Position numbers and translations under genes: made by a program. From Smittia aterrima (Eukaryota > Arthropoda > Insecta > Diptera > Chironomidae), in contig CP093830.1 of the NCBI GenBank assembly GCA_033063855.1, forward strand, positions 8,556,854 through 8,620,853: 64,000 nucleotides of DNA, in the 5' to 3' direction. Each line of letters begins with the position of its first letter. The stretch's first letter is position 1. This document shows, one piece after another, positions 46,278 through 60,044 of this stretch. The notes beneath the pieces were generated by a model, which saw nothing but the letters and a program-made list of their open reading frames with translations, was not told the origin of the DNA and did not search any database.

Positions 46278-49200
46278 CGTGTGAAAATTTAATAATTCGC
46301 ATTCAAACAATTATAGCTCAGCTTAAATAATCTGCAATTATTATCATGAAATGAGAAATAAAATTTTCGTTAATTATTACAGCCGACTTCTGTTTCGTAA
46401 GCTTGCGTAACAACGTTTCTTAACATCGACTGTCGCTGTCAATAATCAGCAGGCGAGAATTATCTACGAGTCGTTTGCCAAAGCATGCATAAAGATCGAT
46501 TTAGTAAGTTTTTTTTTTCGTGGAGACTCGATTGGTAATTGGAAATGTCAATGATTCGATATCGCCGTCACGTCGAGTGTGTTGAATCGCGCGTTTGAAG
46601 TGGAATGGGGAAGAAGTTAAAGTAGATAAACTATGACTGCATTTCTTATGAATCAGTGTCGAGGAATTTGTTGAAATAACAAGTTGTTTTTTAGATAACT
46701 AAGATCACTAGTGGTGACTCAATGGAAAATTACTTTGATCCGTAACTTTTAAAATTCCCCTTCAATCAACTTAATGGTTTCACCACATTTTCCTTCGTCT
46801 CTCTCTTTCTTTTTCACTTCGAGAAAAACGTCGATCCAAAGGAACGAGACTCGCTAACTATAATCCGTAACGCAATCACGTGTATAATCTGGTTACACTC
46901 TCTGTCTTATTATAAATTTTAGTTTTTACTCTGCCCATTCATAAGACTTAAAATTTTCTTCAAGCTTCGTCGATGTCGTGCACTTCACGAACCTTTTTTT
47001 TTTCTTAATGGCTGTTTTTATATTTTGACAAAAATGTACCGTAAGCAGTGGAATGTTTATGAAAGTAAAAAGTTTTTTGCACACTAAGACATCCCGAAAC
47101 GAAAGTCGAAGGTTTTCAGTTAACGACTTATCCAAACACCGATCGACTCATCGAATTTCCCTCGTGCTGAATTTTATTAAATCTCAATTATAAAGAGTTC
47201 GCTTACGTCTGTGTCGCTTAAATCCTGTTGCGAGTATAAGAGACGAAGTGAGTGGAACGAAAAATGTGAAATATTTTATCGCTTGTTGCCGCTGATAACA
47301 AGTAAGGTTTGATAATTAAAATTTAAGTTTATTGTTTTAGACTCGACAGATTGTGTGCGAAGGTGTTTGTGTCGGCCTCATGTGTCGTCATCTTCCAATA
47401 TAATTCTCATCAAATGAAGGAGAGAAGCGAGGCGAGCGACTAAAAGCACACCGAACCGTAAAAATAAATTTCAATTGCCAATCAAGTGCTGGCGTATCGA
47501 ATTCCTCGAGGTATGGTAAACCTTTATGATGGTGCTAAATCAAGGCGAGATCATCGATGCTTTCACTCGCACACTACTCTCTATCGTCGGTTGATTGAAT
47601 AGCATGAGCAGGTGATCTGGTTCGTGTTGTTGTCATTTTTTCGTAACTTCTCTCCAGCATGTTATGATAATTAGAAAGCAATTTGCATCGCGTTTCAACG
47701 TATGGCCTACATTCTAAGCGCGCGGCACTAATCAATAATCATAAAAAGTCTTGAGCTTGTTCTCTCACTTAAAGTTGATGGGGGTCTCGAACTGTGTAAA
47801 GTCTCATTAAATCATAATTACAGCGGCAGGTTCTATTACAAAGTTGGAGTGACAGAGACACACGGCTAATCAATTATTTTTGGCATTCAAGACACAAATG
47901 CCGATAAAAACTCTTTGTTGATCCATCAACTCACTTGTTAAGTGCCTCATTGTATACGATTCTTATCAGAAGTATTATCATTACGATTTTTCTACGCCAC
48001 TCAAGCTGCTTATCGCCAACATAACAATCTCGTCGTCTTCCACCACCTGATTGCGATTCGCTTCTACAATAGAAGTTCTACTGCGTTCAATGCGAACGTG
48101 ACCTTCGGAGAGAAGCGATTGTTTCCGCGATAAAGATCGCGGGAGATGATGTCGAGGCGGCGCATTTAATCCGGTAAATTGCAAAGTTTAATTGCATTGT
48201 TATGCGCTACGTTCCCACAAATCGTTTGCCTAATGATTTAATTTCGAATTCGTTCTCTTTCTTTCTTTCTTTCATCGCCGCGCGAAACCTCAAGAAACGT
48301 CTGCGAAGCTTACACGTCTACCGCGAAGCATTCGCTTTTCGGGTTCAACGGAGAAAAGCAGATTGCGAAAAATGACTAAGTCACATTTTTTTTGTGTGTG
48401 AAGTCATTTGAGCGATGATGAATGTGAAGGTACTCGAGTTTACCTCCGCGACCGTCGAATGCAAAGAATGTAACAGTAGCTTTAATATGCTTTCCTTCGT
48501 TTTCTTCCCGCCACTTCATAGTTCAATAACTTATGTTCACGTTCGACTTATGTGTGTCAAACTTATAAGAGAGGAGAAGAAACTTTCTTAAAGATAAATA
48601 CTAGTTATGTGTCCATCGTACACTGCACGGTCCATTTCATATCGAATCACTTTAAAATACTTTTTATTCGCGCTGACGAAACGAGGAAAAATATTTGCGT
48701 TGCTTTTAGAGCTCGACCGATTGAGCCATTGAAATTTATGCAAATTCGGGTTGCAGGTGGATTTGAGTCGTTGTTTTCACGCCGCCTACAGTTACTAAAG
48801 CGTCAATTAATCAAAATAATATTTTGATCTTAAACAGCGGCATCGAGACTATGAGGTCGTGCTAGAGCAAGTCTACAGCGGATTTCGTGAACTAATTATA
48901 CGACGAGATTTACAACAGACAAAAGCGAACTTGCTCGGCCTTTACAATGATCATCATCACCTATTAGGCAATTCATTAACATTTTTTGTCGTTTCGTAAA
49001 AATTTCGCTTAATAACCTTCCATGAAATGTCTCGAGTCAGCTTTTAACTTTAGTTTTTGTTGCGTTCACAGAATGCGGAAGGACAAGTTAATTTGCATCG
49101 CATGCAGTTCACTTAATTTTTCGTTTGCTTTGAAGTGAAATGAACTATGCTACGATGATTACGATTCTCTTTTGAATGAACGTGATTTTGCCTTTCTTTC

Positions 49201-50365
49201 TCTCTCTTCTACTGGTTTGTTTGGAAAACAGGGCAAACACGTAGTTAGAGAAATATTTCTCTCCTTTCCTCCATTCGCGTTCATTCATTCACCTTTGATA
49301 TTCACCTTGAGTATTTTTTTAAAGGACGGAGCACGAAATCGAACTCGAGAGAAGTTAAAGCCAACCAATAAACATGTCTCTTCGAGAAGTCGTCGTTTCT
49401 CACCGATTAGCATTTCATTAATTAAACATTCCCGATGCGCACCCGAGAAAACAAGAATGACAACAAGAAGTAAACGTTGTGACGCGACTCATCTTCTTTT
49501 TAAAATAAACCAACACCTCACATTTACGTCGTCGTCCTTGAAGGAAAAGTATCAGCATCCGGTAATCTCGTTTTCAAAAAACTGTTACGCACTCGAGACC
49601 ATTGTTTACAAATCGCGATCGTTAAGGGCAGCGAAATAATTTTTTCTGTGAAATATTTCGCGCGGACGCGAGACGTTGAACGAGCGAGATGGAAAATGTA
49701 GTAGAAACTAGACAAGTTGTGTTACTAAGTCTCTCTTACCACTTTGAAGAATTTGAAGAAGAAAAACAAGTTCTTTCACTTAATTCACAACTCTTTTCTT
49801 TCTGGAATTCTTTTGATGATAAAGAAATCGTGGCTTTTACATTTTTCAATAAACTTTTGATGTTCACTTAAATACACACAACAACCGCTTCTTTGCAATA
49901 TAAATGCAATCTAAAGATAAACTTATAAGTAAGAAACGAACTTGTGATACGCTGAGACGTTGTATCAAACGAACGGAATGTGTAAGACTGAATTGAGCAG
50001 GTCTTGGAATTGAATCAAGTTGAGATTTTGTTTCTTTGAAAACTTCTGTTTTGAACTTTTTTCCGGTTTTTGAACTTCTCTCGATTTTGAACTTCACTTG
50101 ACTCGTAGTCCCGAAAGAGTGAGGGCTTCTAGAAAATTGGTAACAAAAATTACTTAAAAAGGGAGAAGAAGATTAAGGACTTCAGCTAGCACTGTCCCTT
50201 TGACAACAGCAAATCTTTATCTGTCCGAAGAAACTAAATTTGAAGACGCAAAGTTAGTATTTTTGAGATAAATCGAGAATGAAAACGAATTGCCATTTCA
50301 ATGAAAGTTTTTTTAAAGTCGGCTTGGTTTTTTAACAATTTTTTCATTTCTTTTTAAAGCCAAGC
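46278..50365. other. 4-kb non-coding interval between divergent genes
   Basis: Between the COBL-like start and the Ars2 start. It probably holds COBL 5'UTR exons or introns and both promoters. A TTTC microsatellite lies near 48257-48275. A 155-codon plus-strand open frame at 49172-49639 has no recognisable domain. I see no RNA gene. Confidence 0.5.
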
Positions 50366-53339
50366 ATGGGTGATTCCGATGATGAATATGATCGCAAGCG
50401 ACGAGACAAGTTCCGTGGAGAACGTGAAGGAGGAAGAGCGGGCGGCGGAGAAAGAGAGCGATGGCCCGAACGAGACAGGTTTGAAGAAGAAGTTTTCTCA
50501 TAATTGCTTTGATTACATGTTTGGTTTTTGTAGAAATCGTCCGCGAAACGAATATTACCGACCATCTCGTTATTCTCCTCCACCCATGAAACGACATCGG
50601 CCTGATTTTGAAGAACGAGGTCACTCTGGGATGGGTCGCTTTGCAATGCATGATTATGGAATGTACAGCGGCGGATATGGAAATTCTCATGATCCGTACG
50701 GAGCTTTGAGTCCTTTCGGTGGACCCGCACCAGGTCCAAGAGAACATATTCCTCCTCCGCCAGTTTCCGATGGATTAACTCAACCACCGATGTACACTCT
50801 AAAACAATTCCTTGCAACTCAAGATGATTCCATCGCCGATGACATCGCCATTACGAAATACAACGAGTACAAAGTGGAATTCAAGCGAGGCCAGATGAAT
50901 GAGTTTTTCGTCTCTCACAAGGATGAAGAATGGTGAGCATCTCATGAACCTTCCTTTCAAAATTTATCTAAAGGACTTGAGGCAAATCCCATGACATTAT
51001 TCGAATCTAATGTCTGAGATGAATGATGAGACAGAAATTTTCATTAATATTTTATTGCAGCTCAGGTTGTCTTTATCAACAGCACTTTAAATTTACCACG
51101 ACTTTTCTCGCGTTATTTAAACTCGTAATCGAAAAATGTAAACTTTTAAACTCTTGCTCACTCTTTTACTTAAAACTCAAATACGAAAACCATAAAAGAA
51201 TGTTAAAGACAATTCAAAGAGGTAAGAATTTGATTGAGGCGAACTCTTCTATTGTATTGATGGTGCGCTACGAAAAATTCTTTGAAACAAAATATTTATT
51301 TCCTTTGAACGTGAAATTCCCAGACAGAGAAAACTCTAAAATTACTTTCATTGGTGATGATTTACTAACTTAATTTTCTTTTCGGATGATTTTAGGTTTA
51401 AGCTCAAGTATCATCCTGAGATGTCAATTCAGAGAAAAGAAGAGCAAGTTGGTTACTTGAAGAAGCGAGCTGAAGTTTTTGTGGATTTACTAAACAAAGG
51501 TGACCTTGCCACTGTCACTGCTGATACGACAAACTCTGATCAGCTTATTCGGCTTCTTGACACGGTTGTCATTAAGCTTGAAGGTGGAAGCGATGATGAT
51601 TTGAAGGTTCTCGATGAAAAGCCAGTTGTGATTGCTCCGGTAGTTCCAAAACCTGAAGAAGAAAAGAAGGAATCTGAGAATAAAGAAGTCACCGAAGAAA
51701 AGCCTGCGGAAGCAGCTAAGGAAAGCAAGAAGCGTAGAAGGACTCGTACGGACTCGACTTCTAATAGCAGTTCTGAGAGTGAATCAGAAGTCGAAGAAGT
51801 GAAACCCAAGCCAACTAATGGAAATGGTGAAGACGAGGAATCGAAGAACGCGACTGATGAAATCGCAGAACCGAAAGAAGAGACCCCAGATGAAGAGATG
51901 AAGGAAGTTAAAGAGGATGAAGCTAATCCTGAAATAACTGAAGAGAAAGAAAATAAAATCGATGAGGTCGTTGATCTAGTTGAGGAAGAGCCGCCAGTTA
52001 AGAAATTGGAAGAACTTCACAAGACCAGTTCGATTTTCGTTCGCAACTTGGCTCCTACAATCACTAAAGCTGAGGTTGAAACTTTGTGCAAACGTTACGA
52101 AGGGTTTTTGAGAGTTGCGATTGCTGATCCAGCTGTTGAACGTCGTTGGTTCCGTCGAGGATGGATTACATTCAAACGTGACGTAAACATCAAGGAAATC
52201 TGCTGGAACTTGAACAACATCAGATTGCGTGATTGTGAATTAGCTCCAATTGTTAATCGCGATTTAAGCCGAAGAGTTCGACCAGTCAACGGCATCACGG
52301 CTCATAAATCTGTCTGCAAGAATGATATCAAGTTGTGTGCTAAGATCGCTCACAGTCTCGATGAGAAATCTGGCTTATGGAAAGAAGCTATAGCAGAATC
52401 CGAAGAGAAGAAAACTTTCGGACTGCAATCGAAGAATCCAGTTCTTAAGAACATCACTGACTATTTGATTGAAGAAGCTGACGCTGAAGAAGAAGAGCTT
52501 TTAGGACTGTCAAGTGAAAACAAGGACGACACCGAAGGAGAACTGTTGGATCGTGATCCAGACTTAATTACTGTTCTAGACAAAATCATTTTCTATTTGC
52601 GTATTGTACACTCCGTTGATTTTTACAGTAAGTACCTTAAATGCTAATAAGATTTAAATAGGTTTTTAATGTGTTTTCTTCAACAGACCACTGCGAGTAC
52701 CCATATGAAGATGAAATGCCTAACCGTTGCGGAATCATTCATGCTCGTGGACCACAACCACAGAATAAAATCAATTCGACGGAGATTCAAGAATACATCA
52801 AAAACTTTGAAACGAAAATGTCGCAATTCTTAGCTGGATCAGCTGAAGTTGCCGAAGAGGAATTGAAGAAGTTGGGTGCGAAAGATATCGATGCTGAAGT
52901 TGAGAAGTTTATCAGCGCTAACTCTCAAGAGTTGGCAAAGGATAAATGGTTGTGTCCTTTGAGTGGAAAGAAGTTCAAGGGACCGGATTACATTCGTAAG
53001 CACATCATGAGCAAACATGCTGAGAAGGTCGAAGAAGTGAAGAAGGAAGTCGAATACTTTAATAATTACTTGAAGGATTCAAAGCGGCCACAACTCCCTG
53101 AACATCCAGGGAACGCCAAGAAGGAAGGAGGAGCTCCTAATTCAGCTATGTATCGTCAGCCACATTTTGCTGCTAATCCAATGACCTATCAAGGTTACGG
53201 ATATGGCGGCCCAATGATGATGGGCGGTCGTGGTCGTGGAGGATTCTCTCGAGGTGGTCGTATGGATGCTCCTCATCGTCCATTGATTCACTACCGAGAC
53301 TTAGACGCACCTTCATCATCACTCGATGATATTTTTTAA
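50366..53339 (+). CDS. Ars2: Ars2/SRRT, cap-binding complex partner
   Basis: Nuclear RNA effector linking the cap-binding complex to miRNA processing, 3' end formation and decay. Four exons: 50366-50478, 50534-50932, 51396-52627 and 52687-53339, giving 798 aa. An N-terminal Arg-rich stretch is followed by the DUF3546 region (FLATQDDSIADDIAITKYNE and YHPEMSIQRKEEQVGYLKKR), an acidic low-complexity insert, an RRM-like core (SIFVRNLAPTITKAEVETLC), and the zinc-finger-like segment WLCPLSGKKFKGPDYIRKH near 669-687. The C-terminus is Gly/Arg-rich and ends in PSSSLDDIF. Intron 2 (463 nt) is the longest here. Confidence 0.96.
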
Positions 53340-53485
53340 ATTTTTCATAATAGTAATCAACAAAAAGTTTGCGAAAAATTCTTCTTTAAACATTTCAAAA
53401 TGTATTCATTCATCAGCCAAGAAAATACATTAAACAATAAATAATAATTGGAAACGGAATTGAATAACGTTTTGTGTGATGATTT

Positions 53486-54663
53486 CTAGTGCAAAATATG
53501 CGATTTCTCTCGCTGCTGGTTTTCCTGAATGATGCTTTCCCACCGCTCAATTAGCTTGTGCGACGATGGAGCTTCAGCCTCATCAAAATCACAAAGCTGT
53601 GCTAACGAAACAGCTGGACGCATGAAACCATTTCGTGGCTGCGGTATTGGACGATGCACATCTGCAGGACTGCAATAAAAAAGTTTCCCTTTCAATTTCA
53701 AAAGAAAAAGTTTTTATTTTCGGTAGTGAAAGTTGACTTACATTGGCGAGAGACTAGAACCGTTAAGTGCATCAATTGATTTCGACAATTTTCCGTTGAG
53801 TGTGCTCCAGTCACTGTCCAAGTCATCGCTACTATTATATTCCTCGTCTGAATCTCGAGGATTAATCTTATGCAAACGTTTAAGTTCGCACTCTCTGCTT
53901 CTTAAATCCTTCAATTCGCTTTGAATCTTTTCTTCGACAGGAACGTATCCCTTACGAACAGGTCGTCCCTTCACATCGCGTTCAATTGTTGGCTTCTCTA
54001 ATTGCTCAATGTTACCAAACGTTTTCATGCTCCCATTGTTGAATTCAATTGGTGACTGGAATTAAATTTTGCATAAGCGTGATTTAGTGTGTAAGAGGAT
54101 TATTAGCTGTGACATTTGTTGATTGCCTTAAAACAATCGAGTTCAAGGCTTTACATGCTAAAGTGTAAATGAAGCATGATTTAAATCTAAAGACAATAGC
54201 ATGGCATTGTCAAAACGGAATTGACGCAACTCATCTTTAAATGATTTCTCACCATCATCAAGTTCTTCTTGAAGTTGTTTTGAGTTGTCGTATACTGTTG
54301 ATTGCCAATCATTTTCCCACGTGATGCGATAAACTTTTCCATAATGCCTTTGTGCGGTGTGTTGATGTTGAAATGTTTCTTCATTGGCGACACCTGGAAC
54401 AATTGGGGCGTTGAAACAGCACGGATGAGCGCTGGTGCCATAAAATGTGGTTTGGGTTGCGGCTCAATGATCTTATTCTTCTTGAAGTGGTCTTTGCTAT
54501 CTTTAGCAGGCGCTATCGGTTCAGGCGAGCTTGATGCCTCATGCGAATCGCCGTTGACACTGTTCGTTCTGCTCGATGCATGTTCCTTCCTCAACTCGAT
54601 TTCCCGTTTCTCAACTTCACTGATTTCATTCTGAATTCGAATCAACCCCTCGTGTGTCGGAAC
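53486..54663 (-). CDS. AKAP2/MISP-like scaffold protein, 5' end unresolved
   Basis: Three in-phase exons: 54663-54253, 54055-53742 and 53669-53486, about 302 codons. Two similar charged motifs resemble the AKAP2 C-terminal/MISP family of actin- or PKA-associated scaffolds: GLIRIQNEISEVEKREIELR in the first exon and EEKIQSELKDLRSRECELKR in the second. FMAPALIRAVSTPQLFQ and HKGIMEKFIASRGK look like conserved linear motifs. The last exon ends in HKLIERWESIIQENQQ. Exon 1 in this list has an acceptor-like TTTTGAAG at its start, so upstream exon(s) are expected. Alternatively an in-frame ATG at 54786 could start it. The family assignment is tentative. Confidence 0.5.
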
Positions 54664-57150
54664 CTTCAAAACAAAACGAAAAGCAAATAAATTCCTGCAA
54701 TTGTCGTTCTCCGTGGAAGCCTCATCAAGTATCTCATGATAAGATTGCAGGCCAATATTTTTCTGTCTTAATAACTTTGCTATCATTGATTTCGCGACAT
54801 ACAATCACGCAGGTCGCTGTCATAAATTCACGCCACGAAAGTTGGTAAAACAATTTTAATGGCTCGCTCACTCTTTTTTTTCCTGTCTCGCGCGATAAGA
54901 TAAAAAGCAATCTCACAAGTGCGGAAAAATTGCTTTCCGATAGCATTAAATGACTCAACTTGTGGGTAAAATATTTTCGGTGCAAAGGCGATTTCGTTGA
55001 GAAAATATTGCATCGCCGCTAAGACGATTAAAAGTCGTTTGATTTCATGTTTTATATTGGAATAAAACTCAATCATAAAGTGAAATTTTTCTCTCTCTCT
55101 CTCGCTCAAGCTAATAAAGATAATTGAACGAAATCGAAGCAAAGAAAACTGGTCGAGGTCTTAGCTGAGATTTGCATTTAAGAGAAAACAATTCTTCACG
55201 TGCTTTTCTTTCTTCTTCGCCATTTGACATTGTTTCTTTGCTGCTGCTTCTTGCTATGCTTCTTGTCCAAAATAAAATGTAAAAGTGGGTCATCGTTACA
55301 TTGAACTTCGCTTGTTTCCTCTCGATCGCTGATCAATTCTTCTCATCTGTCGACGAAATGTGATCGAGAATTCTTTACGCATTTCTCTTTCATTATATTT
55401 CGTTTCTGCAACGTGAAGCGAATGTGAAGACATGCGAGCGATGTATGGAAATGTTGAAGTGAATGGACGCTTGCGAGTCTCAAATAAAAGTGAAACCGGA
55501 AGTTTGGCTGAGCGAACAGGAGTTTAATTCGCCTCGATACTCTTCGCTCTTCATTCTTTACCATCGTGCAGGTGAATTCAATCATGAATCAACAAACGCT
55601 CGATGTTGAATGGGCGATCGAAATAAAGCAATTTTTTGACCTCGCACGGCGGTTTTGTGCAAGAGATCAAAATCTGCTCGCCATCCGTCGATTTTGAGTG
55701 ATTACCGTTTGCCAACAGTTATTGCAAACAAGAAACCTCAATTTTCTTCAGTTTCTAACGTGCGGCGAAGGCAAGCAGTTTAATGATATTTAATAAATTT
55801 AATTTGTTCTTCTGTTATTTTTCGCGATGCGTTAAGATTAGTTTCGACCACTTTCATGTATCGCAACTACCGCTTCGAGCAATTTTCGTTGGTCGTTCAT
55901 CTCATCATCATCTAACACAAAAAAGTAACGAATCACTCACGATCAAGAAAGAAATTTAAAATTGGTCGAGGCAGAGAGAAACTTTCACGATAAATTAAAA
56001 ATGTCTTCAGTTAGCTTCCTGTGAAAGATTTTTCCAAAAGGTTGATCAGTAACGGGCCCGTCGAGACGAAGAGCAGCCAACGAGAAGAAAAGGTTTTCAA
56101 CTTTGTGCTCGAAAAAGTTCGCAACGGTATTGTTTGCGATGATGAAGACGAAATTGCTTTAGTTTTTTTTCCGCCAATAGAGCGAACACGATTATCGCTA
56201 AAAGCTTGTAAAGTTTCAAACAGCGGGCGAACCATTTACGCAAAACGAAGATTAGATAAAAACAGAAATAAATATTGATACTTTGAAGCCATGAAGTCGC
56301 TTTTTGATCTACGAACTTTCACGTTTTGTTGAGAGCCCTTTCACCCATACGAGTGATTTAATTATGAATAATTGCTAGACCGACCTGCAGCCGTGAGAAA
56401 CGTTAGGAACAATTCATGACTAAAAATTCGACATGAAGCTTTTGTTAGTTGCACATGAAAGTGATTTCGCTCGGCTGCTATTGAACGAGTTTGCTTTCGA
56501 GCGCGCGACTTTATCAGGAAAACAATTAGAGTGGTTTTTACAAGTTCACCACCATCAGATGACGACATAGTTGCGAGTGAGAGAAGGTGACAATTAAGAC
56601 AATTAATTACCTCTGCGCTCGGTCTCATTTTTTTACGCCTCTTAATTGGTTTTACCGAAGAAACTTCACAACTATTTGTTTAAGTTTTTTTTGTTATCAC
56701 AATTCACAAAATCAAACCAATCACATTATTTTTATTTAATCCAAGCTTCGAGGAGACTTCGCTTAGTGGCTTTTCCTCTTGCGGCAAGACACGGTAGCAC
56801 GTCTGTTCCGAACGAAAATACAACTCACAATAAAAAATGAAACTGAACAAACGACTTATGCAGCCGAAGGGAAGGCGAGTGAATGGAAAAATTGCTTCGT
56901 GCGATTTAAAGTGAGCTTAGCGAACTCGCGAGAGAGAGAAACCAAACTTTCTGATCGCAATCTCTCTGGTGATGCCTTCACAAAAAATTCACCGTAAAAA
57001 GTTTTCTTTATTAAAGTTTTTTTTTTTAGTTGGTCCATTGCTTAAACTACAAAACACACAAAATCGCAACTTAAATTAAAAATAAAATCGTGGCTTCTGA
57101 TAATATTGATTGTTACTAGGAATTTCTTCTGGTTAACTATTCTAATTGAT
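54664..57150. other. 2.5-kb interval, probable 5' region of the AKAP/MISP-like gene
   Basis: No exon can be fixed here. A minus-strand ATG near 55223 opens MSNGEEERKAREELFSL, a plausible start, but I see no donor in the phase needed to join the next exon. TCTC runs lie near 55090-55110. Confidence 0.35.
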
Positions 57151-60044
57151 TCACTGATCGTATTCGAGAATCTTTCCTTGAGCACCTGTAATGATAACCT
57201 GTGAAAAAAATTCAATGTCAATTGATTTCTGCGATAAACGAACTAATAAAACTTACGTCAATCCAGATTGAGCAAGCTTGTTGAGACGGAGCTTGTAACG
57301 TATACGTTCTGCTTTTAGTCTTTACGATAAACCTTCGATTGTTCTTGGTAGCTGCTGAGTGATCAAAGTAAACGTCAGTGATTGCGTTGAAGTATGCTCC
57401 TCCTCTTGGTTTCTTCTCGTTCTTGTCTGAGTAGTAAACCAGCATTTGTCGCTCACGATCAAACACAAACCAGCGGCTGTTAGCCCTCAAAGTTGAAAAC
57501 AGCGGCTTGGCTCCAACCTTGTTCAAATATCCACGGCAGCTTGTTGCTGATGACGAGAAAACAAATGTCAGAAATTAATCGAAATAAAATTAATCATAAA
57601 TATTTACCGTCAATTAAAACGTGTGGGCAAAGCTGGATTTGATGACCTGCGGTCACGATGTGGTGCTTTAAATTAAAGTCTAACGAGAAATTTGGCAAGT
57701 AACGTGTGAGAGGTCTTTTGTGCTTAGGAATTTGTCGTGGAACGATCCCATTAGAAGGCCCGGAGCCATTCGACGACGGGTAAGGCACCACGCTGTCCTG
57801 TGTTGAGCTGATTGAAGACAACGAGTGGTACTTTGGCATCATGAGAGGTGAAGCGCTGCTAGCTCTTTCACTATTCGCTTCGACTGACTTGTTTCGAGCA
57901 AGAACTGCAACTGGCAAAATTCTTGGCTCGGGAACGACGATATTGTTTAAAACTTTCTCTTCCTCAGGAGGTTTTGTGTCACCGTCCAAGTCAAGATTAA
58001 AATCAAAGTGAGAGACTTCAATCTTATTTCGATTAAAGAACATATTTTCGTTAAAACTTTTCGACATCAAGTTAGAATTTCGATCAAATGTAGAATTCTC
58101 GGTAAAGGCACTGAAATTCGATGATGTTCCATTTTGATTCTCGTCAACAGTCTGTGAAGACAAAATCTTATCGATGCTCTTCAACTTTTCTCTTTCATTC
58201 TCGAGCTTCTGCTTTAAAGTGAACAATCGATTCTCCAATGTTTTCTGCTCGTCATGAGTAAGGTTCTCATTGACTGTCTTTGTTTGCTCAAGTTGCTGAA
58301 TGATATTCTTCTTGTCCTCTATTTGCTGCGTGAAAATATTGATGTTCTCCTTGTATTCCTCGAGCAGTGAAACCCTAAAAGTTAAGGAAAGTTAATAATC
58401 AGGTGAACGGGGTCAAAATAAATGTTCTCAAATTACCAATCAGTTTCCTCTTCTAAATAGTGAAACTCCATGTCCTCGTAGGTTTTCCGATCATGTTCGA
58501 GCTTATCCGTTAAATCCTCTAGTCTCAACTGAGCCGCATTAGACGTGTCGTTCTGCTCGTTAAGCATTTTTATTTCAGCTTCCATGTCTTTAATGTTGTT
58601 CTTGAATTTGATTTGCTGGATCTCTTGTTGTTTTTGTTTCTTCATTCGTTGAATCTCTAAATTCTTCATTTGAGTTTTCAATGAAGTAAGCTTCTCATTC
58701 AATTTAATCAAATTAGACTTTTCATTCGACATCTCGGCCAACACTAACGACTTTTCAACATCCGACTCAAAGTACGTTTCGCTTTCTTGCAATTGAATGT
58801 CGGAAATCAAAATCTTCAATTCTCTTATCTTTGTCAACACTTCGTTCTTTTCGCTGTTTAAATAAGAAGAGTCCAAATGTTCGGCTGATGCGTTTTCGTT
58901 CACTTTTTCACAATTCTGAATGTTATAAATGTCCATGCGGAATTTTTCCTCGAAACTCTTTATCAGCTTTTCGTAGTCTTTTTCGTAGCTTTCAATCGAG
59001 GCGTTTTTGCTATCGGAATAGCTTTTATCGTTGTTATCTGTCGGCGATAAACAATTCTTTGTAGGAGAAGACACAAACGTTTTTATTCGTGTGCGCGGAC
59101 TTTGCGGCTTTTTGTAAACCTGAATATCGTCAGTCGCTTTTGATTCGGCGTTGGAGTCGTAGAACTCGAAACTGTGGCCGTGCTCCTTCGTGTGAAAGTT
59201 CTTCGGGAGCGATCCGTTGGTTTTGATGCGATTTTGGGGTGAAACGACGTTGATCTTATCCGAACTCAGTTGCGTTAAGGAGTTATCGTTGTTGTAGTCG
59301 ACAAACATTTTCAAAACCTGTTCGAGTTGTTGCATCTCATCTGTGTTGTCGGATTTTTTCGACGTAGCACTTTCGATTGAATTCGGTGAGAACGGGAAAG
59401 CTTGAATATTTGTTAATTTTGGATATGAATCATTTGTTTTCAATTTTAGATTTTTCATTTTCTCAGAGACCTTATCATTGTTATTCAATGATTTCTCGGA
59501 ATTGTATTCAGCAAAGTTCACGAACGAAGTGTTTAGAGTTTTTCTTAGAACTTCGTCGTATTTCTCCTTTGCATTATTCTGATCCATTGCGTCTGTTTTG
59601 AGTTGAGCTGCCTTTCGTGGAAAATTGAATCGCAAATAACTGTTTTCACCAATTGTTATCATAGATCCTTGTTGCAAGACACACTCGTCGTGGATCGCAA
59701 CGCCTTCAACTAATATTTTCGCACCACCAAAGGGACTCAGTATAACATCCCCTAAATTATTTTCTTCACAAATTTTTCTTGTCACCGAACAATGAACATC
59801 TCGAACACCTGGTCCTCTAATGACAATATCGCAGCTTCCACACGAACCAATCGTGATGTTGCCTAAAATTGAAAGAGCAAACATTTACTTTTTGACAACG
59901 CGAATGAATAACTTTTGTCTTACCTATTGGTATGTCAAATAGCGTCACACCAGTGCTCAATCGACCCGTTCCTAAACTTATGAAGTGAGCATCATTCGCA
60001 CAAACTCTTATTCCGCTCTGATTTTCGCTAGTCGATCCCATCAT
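57151..60044 (-). CDS. PHLDB/LL5-type FHA-PH cortical scaffold
   Basis: Orthologue of PHLDB1/2 (LL5), a PIP3-binding cortical adaptor that anchors microtubule plus ends via CLASPs. Five exons: 60044-59924, 59862-58437, 58374-57608, 57546-57257 and 57198-57151, giving 883 aa. An N-terminal FHA domain spans about 20-115 (IPIGNITIGSCGSCDIVIRG, HDECVLQQGSMITIGENSYL). A Ser/Asn-rich region and coiled coils follow (about 330-560, LEIQRMKKQKQQEIQQ). The C-terminal PH domain is at about 772-880 (RWFVFDRERQMLVYYSDKNE, RTYTLQAPSQQACSIWIDV). Two adjacent ATGs (60044 and 60041) could start it. Confidence 0.92.

Noticed and set aside
49172..49639. 155-codon plus-strand open frame between the COBL-like gene and Ars2
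   Set aside because: No recognisable domain, low-complexity Ser/Phe/Lys composition, no splice or promoter support.
51023..51373. 116-codon plus-strand open frame inside Ars2 intron 2
   Set aside because: Lies between a good donor (50933) and acceptor (51395) that join Ars2 in phase; composition is intron-like and no domain is visible.
54304..54330. Programmed -1 ribosomal frameshift in the AKAP/MISP-like exon
   Set aside because: CGT GGG AAA A is not a valid X XXY YYZ slippery site in the main frame, and the main frame splices in phase to the next exon.
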